DNA from: Emiliania huxleyi CCMP1516
Taxonomy: Eukaryota; Haptophyta; Isochrysidales; Noelaerhabdaceae
Reading direction: 5' to 3'
Length of the DNA: 64,000 nt
NCBI RefSeq assembly: GCF_000372725.1
Contig: NW_005201493.1
Span: forward strand, 262,416-326,415
How positions within the stretch are numbered: position 1 is the first letter of the stretch; every line of letters begins with the position of its first letter. Below, piece by piece: positions 8,509-18,641 of the stretch. Position numbers and translations under genes: made by a program. The notes beneath the pieces are model-generated. The model ran no database searches. It was not told the origin of the DNA and saw only the letters and a program-made list of their open reading frames with translations.

Positions 8509-11338
8509 TCAAGAACGGAACATGTCTGCGTACGGGATCAGGTTGTCATTACCGAAGTTCCGCAGGTTGGGCATGACGGCCTCTAGCTGGCTGTCCTCGA
8601 CGCCAACCCACTGGGCAAGGTTCTTCCAGATCGCCTCCCACGACGAGGTTGGTAGCATGGGCGCATTGGAGGAAAGGCTCTGCGGCCCGTCAACCCTGAG
8701 CTCGGGGAAGGCGCCACGAATGTTCCCACCGTTCACGCTGCCGCCCATCAGGTAGTGGTTGCCGCCCCACGCGTGGTCGGTGCCGGCGCCGTTTGTGTCC
8801 AAGGTGCGTCCAAACTCAGACATCGACTGCAGGGCCACACTCTCCCACACGCCCTGCGCCTTCATCTCAGCGACAAAGGTGGAGAGAGCGGGCTCCACGT
8901 GCTCGCGAAATGCCTTTTGCATCGCCAATAGCAGCTCGCTGTGATGGTCGAAGCCGCCCATAGCGATGTAGAACAGGTCCACTTCTGCGTTCAGCGCTTC
9001 TCGGGCCGATATGACCTTCGACACCTGCTTCAGCTGCTCGATGAGGCGGCTGCCACTCGGCCAGCTCTGTGTGAGGGTGGTATCTGCGAGCTTTGCTGCA
9101 ATATCCTCAGAGTCGTCCAGTGCCCGTCGCACTGCTGAGTTGAAGTTGGTGGCATACAACGACTCCGTCTCCATTCCAGCCAGCCGCTTGAGCGTGCGCA
9201 TCGTCGCCTCGCGCTCCTCGATATTGTATGCGTCGGCCGCGGTCTGTGATCCCCCAAAAGTCAGCATCCCCTTGCTGGAGTCGAGGAGGATGGGCTCGAC
9301 AGGACTGCCGCGGAACATCGCGCGCGAGCTTGTGATGGAATAGGGAGTCACCTTGACGGGCGCAGTCCCTGCGGCCTCCGCCTGGTCATAGAGCGCCTTG
9401 ATGATGCGCCCCAGGATGCCAGTCTCGCCCGTGGTATGCTGGGGCAGCAACGATTCCGCGGCGCCCTGCATCAGGTCGTGAGCGAAGATCCCGGCGGGAA
9501 TTTGCCGGTCCTTGTCCAGGTACTCCTGCTTCGTCATCGGCTCCACCATCCCACCCACGTTGGCGACCCAGAGCGCCTCGCCGTCCGCAAACGTTTGCTG
9601 CAGCGTGGGTAGCTCAGGGTGCACACCGAACTTGGTGCATGGCTGTTTATTGCTCGCTGGGACATCAATCTGGAGCAGTGAAGCCGGGTCTAGCGCGACG
9701 ACACCCCGCGTCTCCAAGTACTGCTGCGCCACATTTCTGTCGTCGCAGCCAGAGTGCGGGACGAGCACGTTGAAGGAGTCGCAGCCTCCACGCATGTAGA
9801 AGAGGATTAGAGCTCGGTAAGGACGTGAGGCGCGCACCGTCGGAGGCAGCGTGGGTGTGCTGGGTGGCGCAGCCACGGCGGTGCTCGCTCCTGGAATGTT
9901 CGTGATACCAAAGGCAGCCGTGGAGGCCACCAGGCGCTGTGCGAGACGGATTGCATAGTCTGCATCGGAGCGCGCCCGTGCCGCTTCGTACTCGGGGAGG
10001 TTCTCTGGCGCGGGCGCAGGAGTACTGCATGCATCGGCAGCAGTGCAGTTGATGGTGGTGGTCGGGTCGTCTCCGAAGAAGGGCGTCCATCCATACACGA
10101 CGTGCCGTTCCAGCGCCACTGCGTCAAGCAGCAAGCAGGGCCCGAGGAGGAAGGAATGAAATGCCCGGTACGTCCCAGGCTCGTAGATGCTCGAAGACCA
10201 CTTCCACCGGAGTACTGTGCCACCGGCTCGGCTGTCGTAGCCGTAAATTTCGACAGCTCCACCTTTGTACCGCATGTCGATCCCGCTCCCGCGGGTCGCT
10301 GCCGCCGTCGAGTAGACATCGCCACCGTCGGCGCCGATGTGCCTCAGCACGCCGTCCCACGTGAAACAGAGAACCTCCCCCACAGCGTTTGTTAGGTACT
10401 CCCCCCTTGCAAGGCTTGGAGGCGCGGTGAGGCGGGCCAAGAGGCTTCAGGGCTTCAAAGCGAGAAAACTCAAAGCGAGTCGCAAATGCTGACTCTACTT
10501 CGTACTGCGCAGCAACCCCTTCAATGGCACCCTCAGCCATCGCCTCCGTCCGAAAGCGGCCTGAAAATGGATATTCGTCGACCCGACCAACGCGCGGCGA
10601 CGCGGACGCAAATGCTTGACCTATAATACCGTGCGGTGACGCCGCCATTGCATAGCTATCTGCGCCGAAGCCAATGTCCAGCCGATGAGTTGGTCCGGAG
10701 ATTCGGTCGTATACGTGCCTTCCAGAGACACGGACCACCCAGCCACGTATTCTCCACTGCGCCGTCGAATAGCCCATGGTGATGTTGAGCTCGTCGCACA
10801 GCTTGTGTCCGCCGAGGCCAAAGGTGAAGGGGCGTCCTCCACAGGTGCCATTGATCACCTTCCAGCCGGTGTTGAAGTCGTTCAACTCACTCGCCCAAAA
10901 GGAGACCGCTGCATGCTTGTGCTTGTGCCCTCCGACGATACCCGTCAGATGGGCTTCGGTCATGAATGACCCGTCGACCACCAAGTGCCCGAGCCTGAAG
11001 CTGGCGTCCTCAGTCTTTACGTTCACCGCGAGGCCAGGTGCGGATATGAAGCAGTACAGCTGTCTGTGGCGGCCACGGAAATCGGCAGAGCCGCCATGCG
11101 GAAATTTGAGGTGGGGGTCACGGGCCGCTTGAGCACAGTCGTCACCTTCAGACCACGAGAGGATTTGCAGCAGCAGCACGGCAAGAGGAGAGAGCCTCCC
11201 TGCCGATTGTCTCCCAGCCGATTGTCTCCCAGCCGATTGCGTTGTGCACATGTCGGCAGCGTCTAGAGACGCCCTTTGTCTGTCCGACGGAAGTCCATGA
11301 AACAGACCAAATTTGGCGGGTCGATGCCGCATGGCCAC
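8509..11338 (-). CDS. secreted VWD-like + DUF1501 protein
   Basis: The N-terminal exon encodes a hydrophobic segment (LSPLAVLLLQILSW) after a threefold SAGRQ repeat. A von Willebrand D-like region follows: DPHLKFPHGG, ADFRG, FISAPGLAVNVKTEDASF and LVVDGSFMTEAHL. The second exon is a complete DUF1501 region of the alkaline-phosphatase/sulfatase-like superfamily: LILFYMRGGCDSFNVLVP, FGVHPELPTLQQTF, GGFDHHSELL, MSEFGRTLDTN and GTDHAWGG with GGSVNGG. The two frames differ. A 40-nt GC-AG intron (10406-10445) joins them as FSRFEALKGEYLTNAVGE without a stop. DUF1501 proteins are secreted in bacteria and occur in some algae; their chemistry is not established. The start could be the Met at 11338 or the later MCTTQS. 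The pairing of the two domains is notable. Confidence 0.7.
10406..10445 (-). other. 40-nt GC-AG intron candidate
   Basis: On the minus strand it opens gcctcttggcc and closes gccttgcaag. Removing it changes frame exactly as needed between the VWD-like and DUF1501 regions. Confidence 0.6.
11202..11240 (-). repeat. 15-nt tandem repeat, 2.6 copies
   Basis: The + strand unit gccgattgtctccca is repeated. In the minus-strand gene it encodes a SAGRQ repeat just before the hydrophobic signal segment. Confidence 0.85.
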
Positions 11339-11361
11339 ACGGCCGACGACAAGACTCGTGC

Positions 11362-11381
11362 CTTGAGCACTTGAGCACTGG
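11362..11381 (-). promoter_or_regulatory. shared 20-nt motif upstream of the VWD/DUF1501 gene
   Basis: The + strand sequence cttgagcacttgagcactgg is identical to 19697-19716, upstream of the Stc1-type gene. Both lie 24-110 nt before the start of a minus-strand gene. A related aagtgctccaag lies at 62337-62348. Confidence 0.5.
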
Positions 11382-11597
11382 CTTGGGTCCTCAGCTCATG
11401 GATGGGTGCATGTTTCTGCCTGTGTTGTGTCGTGTGTGTCGGGTTGTCCTGGGGAGGGTCTAGGGGGCATCAATCACCATCCTCCCCCACGCCACGCATG
11501 TCAGGCTCGGCGGCCGCGAGGTCTCGCGACGGCTTGGGTGGGGGGAGAGGGGGGGCACATCGCAGAGACGTCGTACGTCCACCCCCACGCGGAGGAA

Positions 11598-12219
11598 ATG
11601 CCATGTGCATGTTACATGTCGTCTGCTGCGCGTGCCGCCACCGCCCTCGCGCTCTGCGTGTTAGCGTCCGCGCAAGACACGGCAACGCAGTCGGGAACAA
11701 ACGCCGCCTACAAGTATCTGGCGGCGGCCCAGACGGCGCGGCAAGCGACGGAGCAGAGGTTTGCCAGGTTGGTGCCGTCGCATTCTTCACTCACCCAGGC
11801 GGGTCTTCGGCTGGCCGCAGAGGTGGCGTCGCTGCAGCAAGATCACGCACAGCACGAGAGTCTTGTCGCTGCTGCTGCGGAGGCCGCCGGCGAGCTCGAC
11901 TATCAGGCGTCGGGCTCCCGCCCTTCTCAACGCGGTTTTGTGCCTACAACAGCTGATGCACGCCCCAATCGCTCAGGAACTCGCGGCGATCCAGCAGCGC
12001 AGCCTTGCGCAGATGAAGCAGCAGTCGAGGCTGGAAGCGCTCGAGCTGGCGAGGGACACCATCGAGCAGGAGGTCGATCAGCTCTATGCCCCGCTGGTTC
12101 CATCTACAACAAGCGATGACCAAGAGGCGAGAAACAGGCGGTCGATGATCGAAAAGTACGAGCAGAGAAAAGCTGAGCTAGAGGTGATTCGGCGGCGGAC
12201 TGAGAAGGAGTTGAGTTAG
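11598..12219 (+). CDS. small secreted coiled-coil protein
   Basis: From the ATG at 11598 the product opens with a short hydrophobic signal (ARAATALALCVLASAQD). It continues as Ala/Gln/Glu-rich helix with heptad character (AAAQTARQATEQRFARL, later RLEALELARDTIEQEV and KYEQRKAELEVIRRRTEKE). Two frames are joined by a clean 46-nt GC-AG intron (11907-11952, opening gcgtcgggct and closing cctacaacag) that is phase 0 on both sides, giving ELDYQ|LMHAPIAQEL. The product is about 191 residues and is not recognised as a known family. An MSSAARAAT start at 11616 is also possible. Confidence 0.6.
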
Positions 12220-12789
12220 CAATTCGCTCGCGTGTTCCGGTCGGAGACGGAGGCGGTTGCAGCCCTCCGGCGGGCGCTGACCTCTACTCCACGGTGCGTC
12301 TGTCCTCTCTGGGAGCATCGACATGCAGCGCGCCGGCGCCGCGCGGTTGTGCTGGTGGGGCGAGCGTCCACCGGCCAGCTAGCTAGCTCAGCGCCGCCGC
12401 CGGCACCCTGCGGCCACCGGCCGCAGGTCCAACGTCTAACTGTTCGTGGACTGGCTTGCCACAACCGGAGCGCGATTCCAATCCGCTGAACTGTATGCGT
12501 GACGCATACACGTCTCTGTGGTCGTGTGTAGTAACTCTGTGTTAAGAACGACTGAGATGCGCTGCTTCTGCAGCCCTAGCCAAATCTTAGTACGAGTATA
12601 TATTCCAAACACCGCACTCCTTATGAATAAAGCGGGACTCTTGGGCTAATCACTCCTTATGAATAAAGCGAAGAAAGAAATCAGAAGTAGAACGGACATC
12701 CCGGCCATCCCGCCCGGTCATCCCGACCATTCCGGTCTGTCATTAACCACACATGACCTCACCTCCCCTACCCCCACTCCACACTACAC
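12220..12789. other. intergenic
   Basis: No domain-bearing frame is seen. A short direct repeat (ctccttatgaataaagcg) occurs at 12628-12645 and 12653-12670. Its aataaa could act as a polyadenylation-like signal, although haptophytes do not rely strictly on that hexamer. Confidence 0.4.
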
Positions 12790-13017
12790 TCAGAGCCTAG
12801 GTGCCGCCACAAATGAGACAGCGCACAGAACAAAGACAAGGTTTGGGGCAATTCCCTTGCCAGGCATACTTATCAATGGTGGATGAGGCGTGCTGAGGCT
12901 TTCCCGCCCTGCAAGCACTTTCGGGTACTCGACCAGGTAGAGCCGGTATGCGTCCGCTTGCTTTCGCACCTCCGGTTCCTCCAACTTGCTCCAGTCGCCA
13001 GCCTTCGCAGCTGACAC
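12790..13017 (-). CDS. hypothetical exon, not identified
   Basis: The frame starts MSAAKAGDWSKLEEPEVRKQ and continues ADAYRLYLVEYPKVLAG, which looks like natural protein. The second half (PNLVFVLCAVSFVAAPRL) is hydrophobic. Just upstream on its strand (13021-13070) is a tctcgggtca repeat of the kind found inside introns in this window, so this may be an internal exon of a larger, decayed gene. The function is unknown. Confidence 0.3.
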   Translation of the reverse strand: MSAAKAGDWSKLEEPEVRKQADAYRLYLVEYPKVLAGRESLSTPHPPLISMPGKGIAPNLVFVLCAVSFVAAPRL

Positions 13018-13436
13018 AGCCTCAGTAATCTCGGGTCATCTCGGCCAATCTCGGGTCATCTCGGGGAATGATGAGTAGGCGAAACTGTAGGCGCCTGCGG
13101 AACTGTAGATACGGGGGGCCTCGTGTCGTGTGGCCCGAAAGGTAATTGGAGTTTAGCCCCGTCCAAGACGAGTTTTTTGTACGGTACGTTCACATTAGAA
13201 CGATCGCCTTGGCTTGTGCGAATCAAGAATACGCAGGCCCGCGCGTGGCCGTGGGGCTGGGGGGGGAGTCGGAGAGGGCCGGTCGGCGGTCGACTGTTGT
13301 TGGAAGTATACACTGTCGCGTCGTACTAGCACGGTGGAGTTTGAGGGGGAGTGCCCGTACCCGTGATGTGGACCGCTAGGTGTAACAGCAGCAACGTCAG
13401 TAACCTCGGCTCCTGCGCTCCTCGCCTCCCTGCTCA

Positions 13437-14864
13437 CTACCCCGGCGCCCACGCCTCGACCTTCTTGGGCAGCAGCTGGTTCGACAGGTCCTCTCCGTGG
13501 CCTAGGCAGCCGTGGCGGCCCTGACCCCACGAGAAGAAGGCGCCGTCGGCGGTGAGCGCGAGGCTGTGGCAGCCTCCAGCCGACACGGCGATGACGCGCT
13601 GGGTAGCAAAGGCCTCGATCTTCTTGGGCAGCAACTGGTTCTGCTGCTCGTCGCCGTGGCCCAGCTGGCCCCAGCCTCCATTGCCCCAGCTCCAGACGGC
13701 TCCGTCGGCGGTGATGGCGAGGCTGTGGAAGTATCCCGCCGACACAGCGACGACGCGCTGGTCAGCAAAAGCCTCGACCTTCTTGGGCAGCGGCTGGTCC
13801 TGCGTGTCGCCGTGGCCAAGCCTGCCAAAGGCTCCATCGCCCCAGCTCCAAACGCTGCCGTCGGTGGTGAGGGCGAGGTTGTGCACCTCTCCAGCCGACA
13901 CAGCGACGACACGCTGGTCAGCCAAGGTCGCGATCTTCTTTGGCAGCAGATGTAGCTGCGTGTCGCCGTGGCCCAGCTGGCTGTCTTCGCCAAGGCCCCA
14001 GCTCCAGACGGCGCCGTCGGCGGTGAGGGCGAGGCTGTGGCGCGTTCCAGCCGAGAGTGCGATGGCCCGCTGCCCTGCGAAGGTCTCGATCTCCTTCGGC
14101 AGCAGCTGGATGTGCTGGTTGCCGTGGCCCAACCGGCCTCGCCCTCCATGGCCCCAGCTCCAGACGTCTCCGTCACCGGTGAGGGCGAGGCTGTGCTCGC
14201 GTCCAGAAGAGACAGCGACGACGCGCTGGCCCGCCAAGGCCTCGATCTTCGTCGGCTGCCACTGAACCTCATGGTCGCCGTGGCCCAGCGCGCCCGAGCC
14301 TCCCTGGCCCCAGCTCCAAACAGCGCCGCTGCTGGTGAGGGCGAGACACTGGAATCCTCCAGCCGACACGCTCACGGCGCGCTCACCGCCCAGCGTGGAG
14401 GGGAGGCGGGTCGGCGTGTTGAGCCGCGTCACGCCCTCGCCGTGGCCAAGGAGGCCTGCGGCGTGATCCGGCGCAGAGCCGCACGACGAGAGCCGCCCCT
14501 CGCCGTCGATGAAGAGGCTGTGCCAACAGCCTGCGGCCGCCCTCGCCGGCGGGTTGGACTCGCACAGCAGCGCCGAATAGCACAGCCAACGCACGGCGCA
14601 GCTCTCGCCCTCGGGCAGCGCCGGCAGCTCGAAGGCGCGCTCTTGCGCCCACAAGCGGATGCCCTCCAGCGCAAGTGAGGCGTGGAAGAGCAGCGAGACG
14701 GCCGCGACGCGAGCGATGTCGGGAGGGTTGCAGCGGGAGATGGCGCGCACGAGGAGCTCCGTGGGGAGGTCGAGGAGGCGGGTGGGCGGCGGCGTGTCTG
14801 GCGAGGGGGCGGCGGTGGAGGAGGAGGCGAGGCGGCGCGAGCGGCGGCGCGGCGGGGTGGACAT
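13437..14864 (-). CDS. F-box-like + RCC1-repeat protein (copy 1)
   Basis: The product has 475 residues. The N-terminus is basic and Ser/Pro-rich, followed by an F-box-like helix set (LLDLPTELLVRAISRCNP, IARVAAVSLLFHASL; about residues 25-62). Six RCC1-type repeats follow, each with VVAVSAG..HSLAL...GAVWSWG....LGHGD. Such proteins commonly act as substrate-recognition or exchange-factor-like beta-propellers; here only the fold can be asserted. I chose the ATG at 14864 because its paralogue at 32480 starts at the homologous MSTPPRR, and because an AATTCTTTT motif sits 8-19 nt upstream. The longer upstream frame is not conserved. No introns are seen. The gene is divergent from the FHA-BRCT-ligase gene, with about 210 nt between starts. 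Confidence 0.8.
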   Translation of the reverse strand: MSTPPRRRSRRLASSSTAAPSPDTPPPTRLLDLPTELLVRAISRCNPPDIARVAAVSLLFHASLALEGIRLWAQERAFELPALPEGESCAVRWLCYSALLCESNPPARAAAGCWHSLFIDGEGRLSSCGSAPDHAAGLLGHGEGVTRLNTPTRLPSTLGGERAVSVSAGGFQCLALTSSGAVWSWGQGGSGALGHGDHEVQWQPTKIEALAGQRVVAVSSGREHSLALTGDGDVWSWGHGGRGRLGHGNQHIQLLPKEIETFAGQRAIALSAGTRHSLALTADGAVWSWGLGEDSQLGHGDTQLHLLPKKIATLADQRVVAVSAGEVHNLALTTDGSVWSWGDGAFGRLGHGDTQDQPLPKKVEAFADQRVVAVSAGYFHSLAITADGAVWSWGNGGWGQLGHGDEQQNQLLPKKIEAFATQRVIAVSAGGCHSLALTADGAFFSWGQGRHGCLGHGEDLSNQLLPKKVEAWAPG

Positions 14865-14871
14865 CGCAAGG

Positions 14872-14883
14872 AAAAGAATTTTA
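14872..14883 (-). promoter_or_regulatory. AATTCTTTT motif before RCC1 copy 1
   Basis: On the minus strand the sequence is taaaattcttttccttgcg followed by ATG. A second, weaker copy (agaatttcttttgg) lies at 14953-14968. Confidence 0.5.
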
Positions 14884-15074
14884 CAAGCCTCTCTCACAGC
14901 ACACTGGCACGACAAGGGCGCGGATAAAGGTGTGCCGATGGTGCCAAAGAAAAGGGACGATCCAAAAGAAATTCTGCTCGGCACTCGCCGCCCCAGCCTG
15001 CCACCGCCCAGCTGCCCTCGCCGCTCCACTGTTGCACTCTTCCGAGCTAGCTGTCCGCAGAGCCCGAGCGCCAG

Positions 15075-17628
15075 ATGCCAAAGCGCGACCGCCAGCCCGA
15101 GCACTGGGGCTCGCTCGTCCCGCACAACTCCATGCACGGCCGCCGTCCCGTGCCGCTCTCCCGCCCGACAGTCGTCATTGGCAAAGGAGGCGACGTGCGA
15201 GCGCCGTCCAACCCGCATCTTTCGAGGCACCACATCCGGCTCGAGCGAGAGGGCGACGGCAGCGTGTACGCGACTCACCTCTCCGCGCTGAATTCGACAT
15301 GGCTAAACGGCAAACGCCTCGAGCACGACCGGCGGACGCTCGTCGAGCCGTGCGCAGGCAACGCGCCGTACAGCCTCACAGGCGAGGCGCCCGACGCGCC
15401 GCTCCTCTTCGTGAGCGTGCCGAACGCTGCCAGTGCACGCGCGGCCTGCGAGGAGAGGAAGCTCAACGGCTGGTGCGGCTGGTCGCTGCGCCTTGAGCGA
15501 GCGGGCGACTGCGTTGCCGCTCCTGCCGGAGCCTCCGCTGCGCCTTCCGCAGAGCCGCAGCGAGGCGGAGCGCTTGTGCTCTGGTCCAGAGGCGGCGGCG
15601 ACGCGGCGGCGGCTGAGACGGAGAAGCCCGCTGCGGCGGCGCAGTCGTGGGCGGTGGCGGCGACGGTGGCGGCGACGGCAGCGGCGGAGAACTCGGAGGA
15701 AGCGGAGGCAGAGGCGGCGGCGGCGGCGGCGGCGGACGCGACGGCGACGGCGAAGGCGGAGGCGGCAGAGGCGGCGGCGGCGGACGCGGCGGCGATGGAG
15801 GAGGCGGAGGTGGAGGCGGCAGAGGCGGAGGCGGCGGCAGAGCCGGAGCCAGAGTGGGGCTCGGAGGAGCGGCGCGCGAAAGAGACCATCTTCCGCGGCG
15901 TGCGGCTGCTGCTGGCGGCGCGGCTCGGCGACAAGCTGCGCGAGCTGCAGGAGGAGGTGGTGCGGCGCGGCGGCGGAGAGGTCGTAAGCGACGTGCGCGA
16001 GGCGACGCACTTGGCGCTCGAGTCGGACCGCCGCCCCTCCGAGCTGGCGTGCCTGGCCGCGCTGCCGGAGGCCGAGTGGCCGCGCCTCGTGACGAAGGAC
16101 TGGGTCGGGCAGTGCTCCAAGGTCCTCTCCGCCGACGGGTCGCGGACCGACGTGCTGCGCAAGAACTTGCACCCCAGCGCGGTGACGGTTGCCCGAAAGG
16201 GTGTCTGCTTCAGTTCTCGACTATGTCGTGACGCGTCCACGGCACGTCCGTAGGTGGCTGCGGCGCGCGAGCCCGCCTCGCCCGAGGCGTCTGTGGGACC
16301 CGAGCCAGGTGGGGCGAGTCCGACGCGCCCGAGTTGCAACCTTTGCCAATGGGTCGGAGGCGGCGGCGGAGGGCCGGCGGCGGCGCAGGGCCTCGCAGGG
16401 CCGAGTGCGCTCAGCGAACCGCCCGCGTCCGACGCCTTCTTTGTCCGCGACCCGCCGTCGCCACCGCCGGAGCTCAAGCGCGCAAAGGAGGAGGCGAGGG
16501 CCAAGGCCAAGAAGGGCAAGGCAGCGCGGACGCACCAGCACCAGCAGAGTTGGGGCCCACGCGAGATGAACGCGTCAAAGCACCGCTGCCTGCTGGCAGA
16601 GACCTACGAGAAGGAGGAGGACGACGAGCGGCTCGCAGAGGAAGTGTGGATAGCCACCGAGAAGTTCGACGGTGTGCGCATGCGATGGGAAGGTCACAAG
16701 CGTGGCTTCACCGGTCGCAACGGCCAGGGCCATTTTCAGCCCCCGGACTCCTTCAAAGCGCTGCTGCCGGAGGAGCACCTCGACGGCGAGCTGTGGGCGG
16801 GCCGGTGCCGGTTCTCCGCGGTCGGGTCTCTGCAGGGCACCAAGGGGTTGGGGAGGCGTTTGCACGAGATGGCCTGGCACAGCCTAACGTACGTCGTCTT
16901 TGACGCACCGCAAGTGGCCGGGCCCTACATGCAGCGGCTGGAGGCGGCACGCCGCGCGCTCGCCGCCGTTGGGCCGCCGGACGGGCGCATCGTCGTTGCG
17001 CCGGCAGTGCGAGTGGCGGACGCGACGGCCAAGGACGCGCTGCTGCAGCGCGTGATTGCCAAACGCGGCGAGGGGCTCGTGCTGCGGCGCGACGAGGCCT
17101 GGTGGCGTGCGGGCCGCCATGGCGCGCAGCACCGAATCCCCTCTTGCCGTCTCTCCCCCCCTCTTCTCTCTTCCTCTCGCCCTCTTCTCCTCTCTCCCAC
17201 TCCTTCTCTCGCCGTCCTCTTCTCCTCGCATACCCGCGCAGCCTCCCGCCTTGGCAGGCCGCAACGTGCTCAAGGTAAAGCAGTGGCTCGACGCTGAGGC
17301 TGTGATCGTGGGCCACAAAAACGCGCACACCACCGGCAACTTGCCGACCGTGCTGGTGCGCGCGCTCAACGCGCCGAACGCCAGCCCGTCCATCGAGTTT
17401 GAGCTGAGCGTCGAGCGGCCGTCGCCCGAGGCTCTGAAGCAGCGGACGCTCCTCGAGGACCTGCAGCTGCGATTTCCGGTGGACACAATTGTCACATTTG
17501 TGTACCGACAAATCTCGAAGGGGAGTGGGGCGCCCACCATCCCCGGAGGGGCGCCAAAGATCATGCGAGTCCACCCCTTTGACTGTGACTGTTGTGTCTG
17601 CCGTCCCGAGGGTGACGATACTACGTGA
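15075..17628 (+). CDS. FHA-BRCT-ATP-dependent DNA ligase fusion
   Basis: The N-terminal FHA domain (about residues 10-110) has TVVIGKGGDV, SNPHLSRHHIRLE and ALNSTWLNGKRL, the phosphothreonine-binding pattern. After an Ala/Glu-rich linker comes a BRCT-like domain (ETIFRGVRLLLAARLGDKL to TKDWVGQCSKVL). A 72-nt phase-0 intron (16182-16253) contains the only stop, so the frame continues into an ATP-dependent DNA ligase: adenylation motif I EKFDGVRMRW (Lys nucleophile), LDGELWAGR, YVVFDAPQ, and EGLVLRRDEAWW. A GC-AG intron (17113-17257) then restores GRNVLKVKQWLDAEAVIVGH (motif V and OB-fold), ending VTFVYRQISKGSGAP. The ligase core resembles compact bacterial/viral-type enzymes. FHA and BRCT modules suggest recruitment to phosphorylated repair partners. 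The alternative is two adjacent genes, but frame, intron and spacing favour one. Confidence 0.7.
16182..16253 (+). other. 72-nt phase-0 intron joining BRCT and ligase
   Basis: It opens gtgacggttgcc and closes cgtccgtag. The TAG at 16251-16253 is the only stop between the two regions, and it is removed with the intron. Confidence 0.6.
17113..17257 (+). other. 145-nt GC-AG intron in the ligase
   Basis: It opens gccgccatgg, contains a long pyrimidine tract (ctctt-rich, 17141-17240) and closes cgccttggcag. It splits the Gly codon of GRNVLKVK. Confidence 0.75.
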
Positions 17629-18641
17629 ACGATGCGCGCGCCGCGGGTGCAGCGCAGATGCATCTCCACACACAGGCCGCGCGGACTGTGCGCGCGCGTG
17701 TGTGTGTGTGTGTGTGTTCTTTTTTAACACATACGCGCACAGAGCTCTGTAAAGCCGTACATGTGTAGCTCTCATGTCTAGAGACACTAGAGAGAGAGCC
17801 GTACGATCTTCACAGGAAAACACACACAGTCAGACCGCAGCACACAGTCGAAACAACGCGACCTCCATCCGCAACAGCCCCGCTCTCTCGCCCCCCGGTG
17901 CGTGTGTGCTCGCCTTGGCCATACGAGGGCGGCCTGAGGGTGGGGGGCGGGTCGGGGCTGTGGGCGAGCACTCCACCGACAACGCCCAAGCGTTGCGCCG
18001 CTCGCCCGGGCCGTGTGGCGGGCGGCGGGGGCGCGGGGGCGCGGCGCAAGTGGGGGCGCAAACGGGGCCCGCGTTGCAGTTTTTGACGGGAGATAGCCGA
18101 AAAATGACCCCGCACACAGTGTGTGAAGCTATTTCGGGCCCGGGCTGGCTTTGGGTTTGGGGGGGGGGGGGGCGGGGGGGGGGGGTTGCACAAAAGCTGC
18201 ACGCGCGAGCCAGCTAACTTTTTCATTTTTGATTTCTGATTTTTTGAATTTTCGTCTGGGAGGGGGTCGTCAACTGACCGGGGGTCTTTCAGTGGGGGGG
18301 GGGGGGTTTCGTGACCGTTCATCGTCGATGCCGCCTGACTTACCTGTTCCCCGCTGGCGCGACCCCGCGCCGGCCAGCGGAGCCATTGCCCGCTCGGTCA
18401 CCTGGTCACCACCCCCGCCGGCGCGACGCGATCCGATCGACGCCGCCTGTCCTCGCGCTCCGCCGCAATGCCACTGCGCACGTTAGTTATTGGGAATCTC
18501 CCCACGGGATTCCTTTTTCTCTTCACCTGACAACACACCCAAAATCACCCCCCTCCCTTTCTAGTCAAGTCGACACGCAATTAAGCGCTCATTCGATCTC
18601 CATTGTTTCGCGTCTCGGCATGTGGAATGCAGCAATGCACA
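17629..18641. other. intergenic low-complexity region
   Basis: It contains a (tg)n run at 17698-17718 and G homopolymer runs at 18155-18185 and 18293-18306. No convincing gene is seen. G runs of this length could form quadruplexes. Confidence 0.6.

Noticed and set aside
16251..16253. Stop codon separating an FHA-BRCT gene from a ligase gene
   Set aside because: The stop sits within a 72-nt phase-0 segment with good gt...tag borders. Both sides share one frame, and the downstream frame has no nearby ATG before the ligase.
15275..16519. 414-codon minus-strand Ser/Ala-rich frame
   Set aside because: It is the antisense shadow of the FHA-BRCT region with its repetitive gcg/gag linker.
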